Shown here: one piece after another, positions 11,756 through 20,579 of the stretch | How positions within the stretch are numbered: the stretch's first letter is position 1 | Layout: every line of letters begins with the position of its first letter | Assembly: GCA_003223115.1 (NCBI GenBank) | Contig: QHXW01000353.1 | Location: 1-32,529 of the forward strand | From: Acidobacteriota bacterium | GTDB taxonomy: Bacteria > Acidobacteriota > Terriglobia > Bryobacterales > Bryobacteraceae | DNA: 32,529 nt | Reading direction: 5' to 3' | The notes under the pieces: model-generated | What the model was told of the DNA's origin: nothing | Seen by the model: the letters and a program-made list of their open reading frames with translations, nothing else | Databases searched by the model: none | Made by a program: the position numbers and the translations under genes

Positions 11756-11962
11756 CGGAGGGCGTTTTTATATGACACTAATACTAGTGTCAGATATATG
11801 GCTTCTTCCGAAAGTAGATAGTCACAGCGGATAGATGTGTCTTCGTTGCTTGAGCTTGAGGAAGAATTGGGTTTCGTTTCTATTTTTCGATTTTTCGATC
11901 CCGCGATCCAAAGCCGGGAACCCATAGCCGGGGTATGCTAAGAACAGAAAGCACCTTTCCTC
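11756..11962. promoter_or_regulatory. upstream region of kgd
   Basis: This AT-richer stretch (a palindromic ACTAATACTAGTGT-like block at 11775-11788, then TATTTTTCGATTTTTCGATC near 11880) precedes kgd and probably carries its promoter. I cannot place -35/-10 boxes with confidence. Confidence 0.3.
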
Positions 11963-14900
11963 ATGGCAGTGAAATCCGATCCGGATCTGGGTGTCAACAG
12001 TTGGCTCGAAGACGAGCTTTATCAACAATATCTGCACGACCATGGGGCCGTGGACGATAGTTGGAAACAGTTGTTTGAGAATGGCGGCGGTGACGGCGCT
12101 CCCGCTGCTCAATCGCCTAAAACGCCAGAGGAACCAGCACAATCTGTTCCGGCAGAAAATAGGTTACCCATGGAAACTCCAGCGGCCGCGCCCGGCTTGA
12201 GGACAGCGCCCGCGCCCGGCTTGCAGCCGGAAAAGGGAGCGGCGGTAGAAGAGATGGTCCCTCTACGCGGTGCTGCCGCGCGCATCGCCGAGAACATGGA
12301 AGCCAGCGTCTCGATTCCAACGGCTACCTCGCAGCGCACCATCCCGGTCAAAGTCATCGACGAAAACCGCCGGATGATCAACCACCACCGGACGCTGCTC
12401 GGCAAGAGTAAGGTTTCTTATACGCACATCATCGGCTGGGCCATCGTGCGCGCGCTGGAATATTTCCCGCAGCTCAACGACGCCTATGCCGAAAAAGACG
12501 GCCAGCCGCACCGGCTGGTGCGCAGGCTGATTAATCTGGGCATCGCGGTAGACGTGGAGCGTAAGAACGGCAACCGCAGCTTGCTGGTTCCGAACATCAA
12601 GAACGCGGGCCAGATGGATTTTCAGCAGTACGTCAGCGCGTTTGACGATCTTGTCAGCCGCGCCCGCACAGGCAAACTGACCGCCGCGGATTTCCAGGAC
12701 ACCACGATTTCGATCACGAATCCAGGTACGGTTGGAACGGTGCAGTCGATTCCCAGGCTGATGCCGGGCCAGGGCGCGATCATCGCCATCGGCACCATCG
12801 ACTACCCCGCCGAATACCAGGGCACGGCGCCCGAAACGCGCGCCACCCTTGGCATCAGCAAAGTGATGGCGCTCACCTGCACCTACGATCACCGCATCAT
12901 TCAAGGCGCGGAATCCGGCATGTTCCTCGGGAAGCTGCAATCGCTGGTGAATGGCGACGACGGATACTACGAGGAAATTTTCGAGCACCTGAAGCTGCCC
13001 TATAATCCGGTACGCTGGGAGCCGGATCGCCAGGCGAGCCTGCCCGGTGTTGAGCCGCGCCTGGCGGAAGTGGCCAAAGAAGCCGCAGTGTTGCAGTTAA
13101 TCAACGCTTATCGCGTGCGGGGCCACCTGATCGCCGACCTTGATCCGTTAGGCGGCGAGCCGAGTTACCACCCGGAACTCGATCCGCTGCGCTACGGGCT
13201 GACCATCTGGGACCTCGATCGCGAATTCCTTACGGGGTCGCTGGGCGAGGCCATCGGTGAAGGTGCGCCCAAGCCCGTTGCGACACTGCGAGAGATTCTC
13301 GAGACACTCCGCCAGACTTACTGCGGCAAGATCGGGTGCGAGTACATGAACATACAGCACCCGGAGGAGAAGCGCTGGCTGCAGCAGCGCATGGAGCCCG
13401 AGGCCAATAATTGGTCGCTCGACCGGGATGTCAGGGTGCGCATCCTCGAGGACTTGATCGGCGCGGAAGAATTCGAGAACTTCCTGCAAGCCCGCTTCGT
13501 GGGGCAGAAGCGATTCTCGCTGCAAGGGGCCGAGACGGCGATCGCCATTCTGCACGAGGTGCTCGATCGCGCCGCGGACCGCAATGTTCACGAAGTCGTC
13601 ATGGGAATGGCGCACCGCGGGCGGCTCACAGTTCTCGCGGACATCGTGGGGAAGCCGCTGCCGCAGATTTTCTCCGAATTCGAGGGAAATATCGATCCCA
13701 CCAGCACCCAGGGTTCAGGCGACGTGAAGTACCACCTCAGTTCGAGCGGAGTGCGCCGATCGGTCAATGGCAACGAAATCGTGGTTTCGGTAGCCCCGAA
13801 TCCGAGCCATCTGGAAGCTGTGGACCCGGTGGTTGAAGGCATCGTGCGACCGAAACAGGACCGGCTGGGCGATGCCAACCGCGAGCGCGTGATTCCACTT
13901 CTGATCCACGGCGACGCGGCTTTTGCCGGCCAGGGAGTGGTTGCTGAAACGCTGAATCTCTCACAGCTTGATGGTTACTCGACGGGCGGTACCATTCATC
14001 TGATCATCAATAACCAAATCGGCTTCACTACGCTTCCCGACGAAGCGCGCTCAACGCCGTACTCTACCGACGTGGCGCGCATGGTGCAGGCGCCCATTTT
14101 CCATGTGAACGGGGATGATCCCGAAGCCGCAATTCGCGTGACGCAAATGGCGTTCGATTACCGGCAACAGTTCAAGAAAGACGTTGTGATCGATATGTTC
14201 TGCTACCGCCGGTGGGGCCATAACGAGGCCGACGATCCCAGTTACACGCAGCCGCTACTTTACCGGAAGATCAAAGCTCATCCCTCGGTCGCGACCTTGT
14301 ACTCGGAGCGTTTGACGCGTGAAGATATCGTCAGCGGAGACGAAGCCCGGGCCATGCGCAAGCGCGAGGCCCAGCGCCTTTCGGAGGCTTTCGATGCAGC
14401 CCAGCAGCGTGCGGAGCGCTTCGAAGTGCAAGAGCTGACCGCGGTTTCCGAAGACGATTTCACGAGCGCGCAGCACGCAACCGCGGTGGATCAGGACATG
14501 CTGGCTCAGGTAGTGCATGGAGTGACTTCTTTTCCGGAGAATTTCCATCTGCATCCCAAGCTGCACGGTTTTGTGGAGAAACGAAAGGAAGCTTTCGAAA
14601 AGGGTGGACCTGTCGACTGGGCCTTTGGAGAGACGCTGGCCTTCGGCACATTGGCGCTCGAGGGTACGCCGGTACGGCTGAGCGGCCAGGACTCAGGCCG
14701 CGGCACGTTCAGCCAGAGGCACCTGGTGTTCTACGATTCAGAAACCGGGCGCAAGTACACTCCGCTCCAGCACTTGGCCCCTGACCAGGCGCGCTTCGAT
14801 GTCTTCGACAGCTCCTTGAGCGAGTACGCCGTAATGGGTTTTGAATTCGGCTACAGCGTGGCCGATCCGCTGACGCTGGTGATGTGGGAAGCGCAGTTTG

Positions 14901-15709
14901 GTGATTTCGCCAACGGCGCGCAGATCGTGATCGATCAGTTCGTCGCCAGCGCCGAAGCCAAATGGGGCCAACCCAGCGGACTGGTACTGCTGTTGCCGCA
15001 CGGCTACGAAGGCCAGGGGCCGGAGCACTCGAGCGCGCGCATCGAACGATTTCTCGATCTTTGCGCGGAACAGAATATGCAGGTGTGCCACGCGAGCACA
15101 CCCGCACAGTACTTCCACCTGTTGCGGCGTCAGATGTGCGGCGGCGCCGACCGGCGCGGCATGCGCAAACCACTGGTCATGTTCACGCCCAAGAGACTGT
15201 TGCGCCACGCGCGCGCTGTCTCGACGGTGGCCGAACTCACCGGGGGCGGCTTCCGCGAGGTGCTCGACGAAACCGGCGAGATCGAAGCAGGCCGCGTTTC
15301 ACGGCTAATTTTCTGCACGGGGCCCATCTACTATGATCTGATCGCTGCTCGCGACGAACGCAATTCGAGCGATATCGCGATCGCCCGCATCGAACAGCTC
15401 TATCCCTTCGGGCAGACGCAACTGAACGATTTGCTGCTGCGCTACCCGCTCACTTGCGAGGTGGTTTGGGTGCAGGAGGAGCCCCGGAACATGGGCGCAT
15501 GGTGGTTCATACGGGAGCAGATCGAGCCTCTACTCGTGCCGACGCGCCGCGAACTGCGCTACGTGGGGCGTCCGGAAAGCGCGAGCCCGGCCACAGGCTC
15601 GCTCAAGCGCCACCAGCAAGAGCAGGCGCAAGTGGTCGAAGACGCCCTCACCGTGGGCGCGGTCTCTAAAGCCCGCAAAGTCAGAGTGATGGCCAAGAGA
15701 AAGCGGTAG
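11963..15709 (+). CDS. kgd: 2-oxoglutarate dehydrogenase E1 fused to E2-like domain (Kgd type)
   Basis: The product has 1248 residues. Residues ~1-40 carry the E1o N-terminal segment (SWLEDELYQQYLHDHGAVDD). A Pro/Ala linker follows to ~95. Residues ~100-335 form a succinyltransferase (E2) catalytic domain ending in DHRIIQGAESGMF (309-321). The thiamine-diphosphate E1 part follows from ~370, with GMAHRGRLTVLAD near 547, GDAAFAGQG near 650, NNQIGFTT near 682 and a C-terminal transketolase-like domain. No lipoyl domain is present, as in mycobacterial Kgd. It catalyses oxidative decarboxylation of 2-oxoglutarate in the TCA cycle. Full complex activity would need a separate lipoyl E2 and E3, not seen here. 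The start ATG lacks a strong ribosome site but fits the family. It stands alone, divergent from atp. Confidence 0.93.
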   Translation: MAVKSDPDLGVNSWLEDELYQQYLHDHGAVDDSWKQLFENGGGDGAPAAQSPKTPEEPAQSVPAENRLPMETPAAAPGLRTAPAPGLQPEKGAAVEEMVPLRGAAARIAENMEASVSIPTATSQRTIPVKVIDENRRMINHHRTLLGKSKVSYTHIIGWAIVRALEYFPQLNDAYAEKDGQPHRLVRRLINLGIAVDVERKNGNRSLLVPNIKNAGQMDFQQYVSAFDDLVSRARTGKLTAADFQDTTISITNPGTVGTVQSIPRLMPGQGAIIAIGTIDYPAEYQGTAPETRATLGISKVMALTCTYDHRIIQGAESGMFLGKLQSLVNGDDGYYEEIFEHLKLPYNPVRWEPDRQASLPGVEPRLAEVAKEAAVLQLINAYRVRGHLIADLDPLGGEPSYHPELDPLRYGLTIWDLDREFLTGSLGEAIGEGAPKPVATLREILETLRQTYCGKIGCEYMNIQHPEEKRWLQQRMEPEANNWSLDRDVRVRILEDLIGAEEFENFLQARFVGQKRFSLQGAETAIAILHEVLDRAADRNVHEVVMGMAHRGRLTVLADIVGKPLPQIFSEFEGNIDPTSTQGSGDVKYHLSSSGVRRSVNGNEIVVSVAPNPSHLEAVDPVVEGIVRPKQDRLGDANRERVIPLLIHGDAAFAGQGVVAETLNLSQLDGYSTGGTIHLIINNQIGFTTLPDEARSTPYSTDVARMVQAPIFHVNGDDPEAAIRVTQMAFDYRQQFKKDVVIDMFCYRRWGHNEADDPSYTQPLLYRKIKAHPSVATLYSERLTREDIVSGDEARAMRKREAQRLSEAFDAAQQRAERFEVQELTAVSEDDFTSAQHATAVDQDMLAQVVHGVTSFPENFHLHPKLHGFVEKRKEAFEKGGPVDWAFGETLAFGTLALEGTPVRLSGQDSGRGTFSQRHLVFYDSETGRKYTPLQHLAPDQARFDVFDSSLSEYAVMGFEFGYSVADPLTLVMWEAQFGDFANGAQIVIDQFVASAEAKWGQPSGLVLLLPHGYEGQGPEHSSARIERFLDLCAEQNMQVCHASTPAQYFHLLRRQMCGGADRRGMRKPLVMFTPKRLLRHARAVSTVAELTGGGFREVLDETGEIEAGRVSRLIFCTGPIYYDLIAARDERNSSDIAIARIEQLYPFGQTQLNDLLLRYPLTCEVVWVQEEPRNMGAWWFIREQIEPLLVPTRRELRYVGRPESASPATGSLKRHQQEQAQVVEDALTVGAVSKARKVRVMAKRKR

Positions 15710-15800
15710 CGCCGGTTTGGCGGCTCCCGACCCCAGCTCACAAAATCACAGGCTAACTTAACTAACCGCCGTACAATTCCTAAGTCTAAAGAGCAGCCGG

Positions 15801-16379
15801 ATGGAACAAAGCGATGCCACCGCGGTCGCACAGGTGCGCGCCGGTAATCCCGACGCCTTTCGTGTGCTGGTGGAACGCCATAGCCGCCACGTTTTCCGGC
15901 TGACGTTTCGTATGACAGGCAATGAGCACGATGCCGAGGACATGGTTCAGGAGACGTTCTTGAGGGCCTACCGGCAGCTTCACAGGTTTGACGGCCGGGC
16001 CAGTTTCGGAACCTGGGTGTACCGCATCGCAACCAATTGTTCGCTCGATCTGATCCGCGCGCGCAAGCGGCGCGAGGTGCAGCAACCCCAGGTAGCCGAT
16101 GAAGAGGGCAAGGAAATGGCTGCAGCCGCCGTAGCTAATGACCCTACGCCTGAACGGCTGGCGTACAGCGGCGAGCTCCAGGAACTGCTCCGGGCGGCAC
16201 TCGAGCAATTGAGTCCGATGGAACGGACGGCATTCGTACTGCGGCACTACGAAGGCATGTGCATTGAGGACATCAGCCGCGCGCTCGGAGTCCATGCCGG
16301 CGCGGCCAAGCACAGCGTGTTCCGCGCGGTGCAAAAACTACGGCGGGCACTCGAGCCCGTAATGGGACCGGCAAAGTGA
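15801..16379 (+). CDS. ECF-type RNA polymerase sigma factor
   Basis: The product has 192 residues. Region 2 covers ~10-92 (DAEDMVQETFLRAYRQLHRF at 44-63, then FGTWVYRIATNCSLDLIR). Region 4 covers ~128-182 (LSPMERTAFVLRHYEGMCIE, DISRALGVHAGAAKHSVFRA). There are no regions 1 or 3, as expected for an extracytoplasmic-function sigma factor. The anti-sigma gene starts 13 bp downstream, so the pair is co-transcribed. ECF factors usually activate their own operon; I could not identify a matching promoter with confidence. Targets likely include the secreted proteins that follow. The start at ATG 15801 has only a weak ribosome site. Confidence 0.93.
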   Translation: MEQSDATAVAQVRAGNPDAFRVLVERHSRHVFRLTFRMTGNEHDAEDMVQETFLRAYRQLHRFDGRASFGTWVYRIATNCSLDLIRARKRREVQQPQVADEEGKEMAAAAVANDPTPERLAYSGELQELLRAALEQLSPMERTAFVLRHYEGMCIEDISRALGVHAGAAKHSVFRAVQKLRRALEPVMGPAK

Positions 16380-16392
16380 AGGGCCTGGCACA

Positions 16393-17154
16393 ATGAAACA
16401 CCTCAGCGAAGACGATCTGGTTCTCTATTACTACGGCGAGCGCGTTCCGGGCGTATCGGCTGAAGAGCACCTGGGCTCATGCGCAGCGTGCCGCACGAGC
16501 CTGGAATCGCTGCGGCAAACTCTGGATGCCATGAATTCTCTGGCCGTTCCGGAACCGGTCGAAAATTACGAGACCCGCGTGTGGCAACGCGTGTACCCCG
16601 CCATCGAGGCGGTGGAAATCAGAAGGCGGCGCTGGTTCGATTGGATGTTCGGGCAGCGGAAATGGGTGCTGGCGGGCGCCATGGCCTTAATTGTGATGGG
16701 CGCGTTCATGGCCGGCCGGATTTCTCAAAAATCGCAACTCAAAGTCGCTGCGCTTTCGGGTCAGGTGCGCGAGCGAATCCTAATGGTCGCGGTGGGCGAA
16801 CACCTGGAGCGCTCGCAGATGATCTTGATCGAACTGGCCAACAACGAAACGAAAGGGCTGGTGGACATCTCTGAACAGCAGGTGCTCGCCGAGGATCTCG
16901 TCAACGAAAACCGCCTCTATCGTCAGGTTGCGCTGAAGAGCGGAGACAAATCAGTATCGAACCTGCTCGATGAGCTGGAACGTGTGCTGCTGGATATTGC
17001 GCACAGCCCGTCGAAACTCGATTCGGCCGAATTCGACGATATACGGCGGCGGATCGAAGCCGAGGGGATTCTATTCAAGATCCGGGTGGTCGGCAGTAAT
17101 CTGAAGGCGCGTGAACGAGGACGCGTGCGTCAAGGGCAGAGTAAGTCTCTTTAG
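16393..17154 (+). CDS. membrane anti-sigma factor with zinc-binding motif
   Basis: The product has 253 residues. The cytosolic N-terminus has the anti-sigma zinc motif H26-x3-C30-x2-C33 (HLGSCAAC). A basic stretch (IRRRRWFDWMF) precedes one membrane helix at ~91-109 (WVLAGAMALIVMGAFMAG). The remaining ~140 residues would be periplasmic and are mostly helical, with no known domain that I recognise. It should bind and hold the upstream sigma factor at the membrane until an envelope signal releases it. It lies between the sigma gene and three genes for exported proteins, consistent with a sensing module. The topology is inferred from the single helix. Confidence 0.88.
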   Translation: MKHLSEDDLVLYYYGERVPGVSAEEHLGSCAACRTSLESLRQTLDAMNSLAVPEPVENYETRVWQRVYPAIEAVEIRRRRWFDWMFGQRKWVLAGAMALIVMGAFMAGRISQKSQLKVAALSGQVRERILMVAVGEHLERSQMILIELANNETKGLVDISEQQVLAEDLVNENRLYRQVALKSGDKSVSNLLDELERVLLDIAHSPSKLDSAEFDDIRRRIEAEGILFKIRVVGSNLKARERGRVRQGQSKSL

Positions 17155-17166
17155 AAGGAGGAATTC
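17155..17166 (+). promoter_or_regulatory. strong ribosome binding site
   Basis: GGAGG at 17157-17161, within AAGGAGG, lies 5 bases before the ATG at 17167 and directly after the anti-sigma stop codon. It is by far the best ribosome site in this operon, suggesting that the secreted repeat protein is made in larger amounts than the regulators. Confidence 0.7.
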
Positions 17167-17727
17167 ATGCGGACACTGGCAATCTTGGCGGTTCTGACGG
17201 CCGGAATGATGGCTGCGGCAGCGACCGCGCAGCAGACCAAGGCGGATAAAGCAGGCAAAGATGCGAGTCGCTCTGCCGATAAGGCCGGCGCAACTCAGAA
17301 CAAGCCAGGCGAGAAACAACAGCCGACGGTAAAGCCTCCGGAGACCAGGCGCGCTGAGCGCGAGCTGGATCAGGACGACGAGATCGGCGAGCTCGACGAA
17401 GAGATGGCGGAACAGGATCAGGAAGCTGCCGAGCGCGACCAGGAAGCTGGGGAGCACGATCAGGAAGCCGCGGAACAGGATCAGGAAGCTGCCGAGCGAG
17501 ATCAACAAGCTGCCGAGCGCGACCAGGAAGCCGCCGAACGCGATCAAGAAGCCGCTGAGCGAGATCAGGAAGCTGCCGAGCGCGACCAGGAAGCCGCCGA
17601 TGTTCGACCGGCGGAGGCCAGTCCGGCCAAAAAATCTGCCAAAGAGGACGCGAAATCCAAAGCCGGCAAGGACTCGAAGAAACAAGGGCCACGTGAGAGT
17701 GGAAAGCCGAACGGGGAAAACAAATAG
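17167..17727 (+). CDS. secreted heptad-repeat (coiled-coil) protein
   Basis: The product has 186 residues. Residues 1-21 form a signal peptide with an ATA cleavage site before QQ. A Lys/Ala-rich stretch follows, then an acidic segment and nine perfect-length seven-residue repeats of the type AERDQEA (residues 81-143, bases 17407-17595). A Lys/Ser-rich tail ends the protein. The repeats should form a very long, highly charged single helix or coiled coil in the periplasm or outside the cell. No known family is recognised, and no enzyme motif is present. The strong ribosome site and its place after an anti-sigma factor suggest a structural or signal-related envelope role, which is inference. Confidence 0.8.
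   Translation: MRTLAILAVLTAGMMAAAATAQQTKADKAGKDASRSADKAGATQNKPGEKQQPTVKPPETRRAERELDQDDEIGELDEEMAEQDQEAAERDQEAGEHDQEAAEQDQEAAERDQQAAERDQEAAERDQEAAERDQEAAERDQEAADVRPAEASPAKKSAKEDAKSKAGKDSKKQGPRESGKPNGENK
17407..17595 (+). repeat. coding tandem repeat, 9 x 21 bp
   Basis: Nine consecutive 21 bp units encode A-E-(R/Q/H)-D-Q-(E/Q)-A, with one unit starting with Gly. Base differences are mostly at third codon positions, so the amino-acid pattern is better conserved than the DNA. Copy number is likely to vary between strains. Confidence 0.9.
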
Positions 17728-17750
17728 CAGTGACAGCGAATGGAGCAGCA

Positions 17751-19409
17751 ATGAACAGGGTCTTCAGAACAGGTATCGGTATCGTGGTTGCGCTGGGTGC
17801 AACGTGCGTCGCGCGATCGGAGAATTTGGTCAGCATGCCCGGTTGGAAGGCGCCGCGGCCGCCCGCTCTACTCTTGGCTCAAGAGACGCCTTTGCCTCCG
17901 CCCGCGTCGAGAGCCCCGCGGGAGGCACCGCTTCGAGTGCCGCGACCATGGCGTCGCGCGCCAATGGCGCCGTCTGCGCCCGTAATAGCTCCCGGAGAAA
18001 TTCCAGACAGCATGCCGCCGCTGCCGCCTGAGCCGGCCATGGCTCCGGATTTCCCGTTTACTCCCGAGGCTGAAATCACGCCGGAGCCCGCCCTGGCTCC
18101 CATGCCGCCGCTTTCTCCCGAGCCCGGCATGACTCCCAAGCCTGCGCTGGCGCCAATCTTCCAGGGGCCACCCGAAGCGCCCGAAGCTCCCGAACCTCCT
18201 GGGCCGGCGCTTGCCTTCGGACTCCGCGTTCCGATGGATTTCGGAACCGCACCCTTCGCATTGCAGGCAGCTCCAAAGCCGCCGCGTCCTCCGCGGTCCG
18301 ATGAAGACGAGCGGTATTATGAGCGCGGGCAGAGGGATCTCGAGCGCAGCCGGTGGGACCAGGCCGTCGAGGAGTTTGCAGAAGTGGCGGCGCGAGGCGG
18401 ACCAAGGGCCGACGGCGCACTTTACTGGAAGGCGTACGCACTCAACAAACTAGGAAAACGCGAGGATGCACTGGCCTCGCTCACGGAACTTCGCACCAAG
18501 TTTGCGAGCAGCCGTTGGCAGGACGACGCCAAAGCCCTGGAAATGGAGGTGAAGCAGGCCTCGGGCAAGCCGGTAAATCCGGACTCAGCCGGCGACGAGG
18601 AGTTGAAGCTCATGGCGCTCAACGGTCTCATGAATTCCGATCCGGAGCGCGCCACACCGCTGCTCGAAAAACTTCTGCATAGCTCGCAATCTCCCAAGAT
18701 CAAAGAACGCGCGCTGTTTGTTCTGGCGCAGAGCGGCTCCTCGAGCGCGCGCAAGTTAGTAGTCCAGATGGCCAAAGGCGGTTCTAATCCGGACCTGCAG
18801 ATGAAGGCCGTCAATTACTTGGGCGTGATGGGCGCAACGCATGAGCTGGGCGAAGTCTATGGCGCCACGAACGATACGGCAGTGAAGCGCGCTGTGCTGC
18901 ACGCGTTGATGGTTTCAGGCGCCAAAGATCAACTGTTGGGCGCGGCCAAAGGCGAGAAAAATCCTGATCTGCGGCACGTCGCCATCAACCAACTGGGCGT
19001 TCTCGGGGCACACGCGGAACTCTGGCAGCTCTATCAGGTGGAGCCGTCGCTCGAAATCAAGCGCGAAATCGTGAATGCGTTGTTCGTAGGCGGCGCCGCG
19101 GACAAACTGCTCGAGGTTGCGCGCACCGCCAAAGAGCCGGAGCTACGGCGTGACGCCATCAGTAGACTGGGCAATCTTGATTCCCATCGCACTGGTGACG
19201 CCCTGGCCTCCATGTATTCCAGCGAATCGGATACGGGCATTCGCAAACAGATCGTTCGCGCCCTTTTCGTACAGGGCAACGGGCATGCAATGGTGGAGAT
19301 CGCGCGGAAGGAAACCGATATCGATCTTAAGAAAGAGATCGTGCGCTGTCTTTCGAACATGCAATCGAAGGAAGGCACGGAATACCTGCTGGAGCTGTTG
19401 AACAAATGA
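17751..19409 (+). CDS. secreted TPR/HEAT-repeat protein
   Basis: I start at the ATG at 17751 (MNRVFRTGIGIVVALG), because GGAG lies 5-6 bases upstream; an in-frame start at 17730 would add seven residues. The ~552-residue product has a signal-like N-terminus. A Pro/Ala/Glu-rich segment (PEPALAPMPPLSPEP-like) extends to ~170. A TPR-like pair comes next (YYERGQRDLERSRWDQAVEE, then LYWKAYALNKLGKREDALAS), followed by about nine HEAT-type helical repeats to the end. HEAT and TPR arrays bind proteins; the partner is unknown. The gene overlaps the next HEAT gene by 4 bp, so the two probably act as a pair. No catalytic motif is seen. Confidence 0.82.
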   Translation: MNRVFRTGIGIVVALGATCVARSENLVSMPGWKAPRPPALLLAQETPLPPPASRAPREAPLRVPRPWRRAPMAPSAPVIAPGEIPDSMPPLPPEPAMAPDFPFTPEAEITPEPALAPMPPLSPEPGMTPKPALAPIFQGPPEAPEAPEPPGPALAFGLRVPMDFGTAPFALQAAPKPPRPPRSDEDERYYERGQRDLERSRWDQAVEEFAEVAARGGPRADGALYWKAYALNKLGKREDALASLTELRTKFASSRWQDDAKALEMEVKQASGKPVNPDSAGDEELKLMALNGLMNSDPERATPLLEKLLHSSQSPKIKERALFVLAQSGSSSARKLVVQMAKGGSNPDLQMKAVNYLGVMGATHELGEVYGATNDTAVKRAVLHALMVSGAKDQLLGAAKGEKNPDLRHVAINQLGVLGAHAELWQLYQVEPSLEIKREIVNALFVGGAADKLLEVARTAKEPELRRDAISRLGNLDSHRTGDALASMYSSESDTGIRKQIVRALFVQGNGHAMVEIARKETDIDLKKEIVRCLSNMQSKEGTEYLLELLNK

Positions 19410-20509
19410 ACATCACGGGGAACCGGCGCCTCCGCCTGTTTTCGATTCTGATCGGCATTGCTCTACCGCTGGCCGCCCAGCAGCCCCGATTGAGTAACGC
19501 CAGAGCTGACACGCGTTCGGCCGCGTCGGGACTCGAGCAGGCGTTCAAAACGCTGGTTGGGGCGCAGAGTAACGCGGCTTGGATCGGCTACGCAGTGCGC
19601 GCCGTGGCGGGCGATCACCAGATGTGCTGTTACAGTTCTTTCGAGGATGGCGCCGGTAATCGCTGCTGCCGTGGCTGCGCGCTTGAAAGCCGTGCGCTTG
19701 AAGGCCGTGGCAGCACGCCGGCGCAGATCCAGTCGGTTTCACTCGAGGCGCCAGGCTATATCTTCGTTTTGTACCGTATTGAGCAGCGCCAGGTAGACCG
19801 CATCCGCAACTTTTCCGCCGAATGCGAATTGGACGGCGGTGGGCTCACAGTTTACTGGCTGACGGATGTGCGACCGGCGGAAAGCATCGCTCTGCTGAGT
19901 TTGTTCGCACTCCAATCAGACCAGGATCGCCGGGAAGAGCATCGCCGGAGCGAGCCGGCCATCGCAGCCATCGCCATGCACGCAGACGCCGCCGCTGACC
20001 AGGCGCTCGAGAAATTCGTCGCCGCAGACCAGCCTCAGTCTTTGCGCGAACGCACCGTATTCTGGCTCGGGAGTGCGCGCGGACGTCACGGCTACGAGGT
20101 GCTGCGCCGGCTGGTCACCCAGGATCCGAGCGAACGTGTGCGCGAGAAGGCCATTTTCGGCCTGAGCGTCAGTAGAGAACCCGATGCCGCCCCCGCCATG
20201 ATCAGCGTGGCAAAGAATGACTCGAGTGCGCGCGTGCGGGGTCAAGCACTTTTCTGGTTATCGCAAAAAGCCGGCCGCAAAGAGGCGGCTGCCATCACCG
20301 AGGCTGTCGAGAACGATCCCGATACCGATGTCAAGAAAAAGGCCGTCTTCGCTCTCAGCCAGCTTCCGCGTGACGAAGGCGTGCCGCTGTTGATCCAGGT
20401 GGCGCGGACCAATAGCAATCCGGCGGTCAGAAAACAAGCGATTTTCTGGCTCGGGCAGTCCCAGGATTCGAGGGCCCTGCAGTTTTTCGAGGAGGTCCTG
20501 CTCCGGTGA
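19406..20509 (+). CDS. secreted HEAT-repeat protein with Cys cluster
   Basis: The product has 367 residues. A signal peptide covers ~1-24 (LFSILIGIALPLAAQQ). A short Cys-rich patch follows with C74, C75, C87, C88 and C91, which could form disulfides or bind metal outside the cytosol. From ~180 onward at least five HEAT-type repeats with the recurring pattern VRxxAxFWLS/G (RERTVFWLGSA, VREKAIFGLSVS, VRGQALFWLSQK, VKKKAVFALSQL, VRKQAIFWLGQS) run to the C-terminus. It starts inside the stop region of the preceding HEAT gene (ATGA overlap), a sign of translational coupling. It is likely the last gene of the sigma/anti-sigma operon. The function is unknown. Confidence 0.82.
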   Translation: MNITGNRRLRLFSILIGIALPLAAQQPRLSNARADTRSAASGLEQAFKTLVGAQSNAAWIGYAVRAVAGDHQMCCYSSFEDGAGNRCCRGCALESRALEGRGSTPAQIQSVSLEAPGYIFVLYRIEQRQVDRIRNFSAECELDGGGLTVYWLTDVRPAESIALLSLFALQSDQDRREEHRRSEPAIAAIAMHADAAADQALEKFVAADQPQSLRERTVFWLGSARGRHGYEVLRRLVTQDPSERVREKAIFGLSVSREPDAAPAMISVAKNDSSARVRGQALFWLSQKAGRKEAAAITEAVENDPDTDVKKKAVFALSQLPRDEGVPLLIQVARTNSNPAVRKQAIFWLGQSQDSRALQFFEEVLLR

Positions 20510-20579
20510 ATCGGCCTGCTCACTTTTCTGGAACATCTTCGTCAACGAATTCGTAGTCAGACATTACTGGAGGCAATTG

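Noticed and set aside
15710-15800. Terminator after kgd or promoter for the sigma operon
   Set aside because: No convincing hairpin plus T-run or promoter boxes could be placed by eye.
17407-17595. Tandem repeats considered as a CRISPR array
   Set aside because: The units are contiguous without spacers and are in frame within a coding gene.
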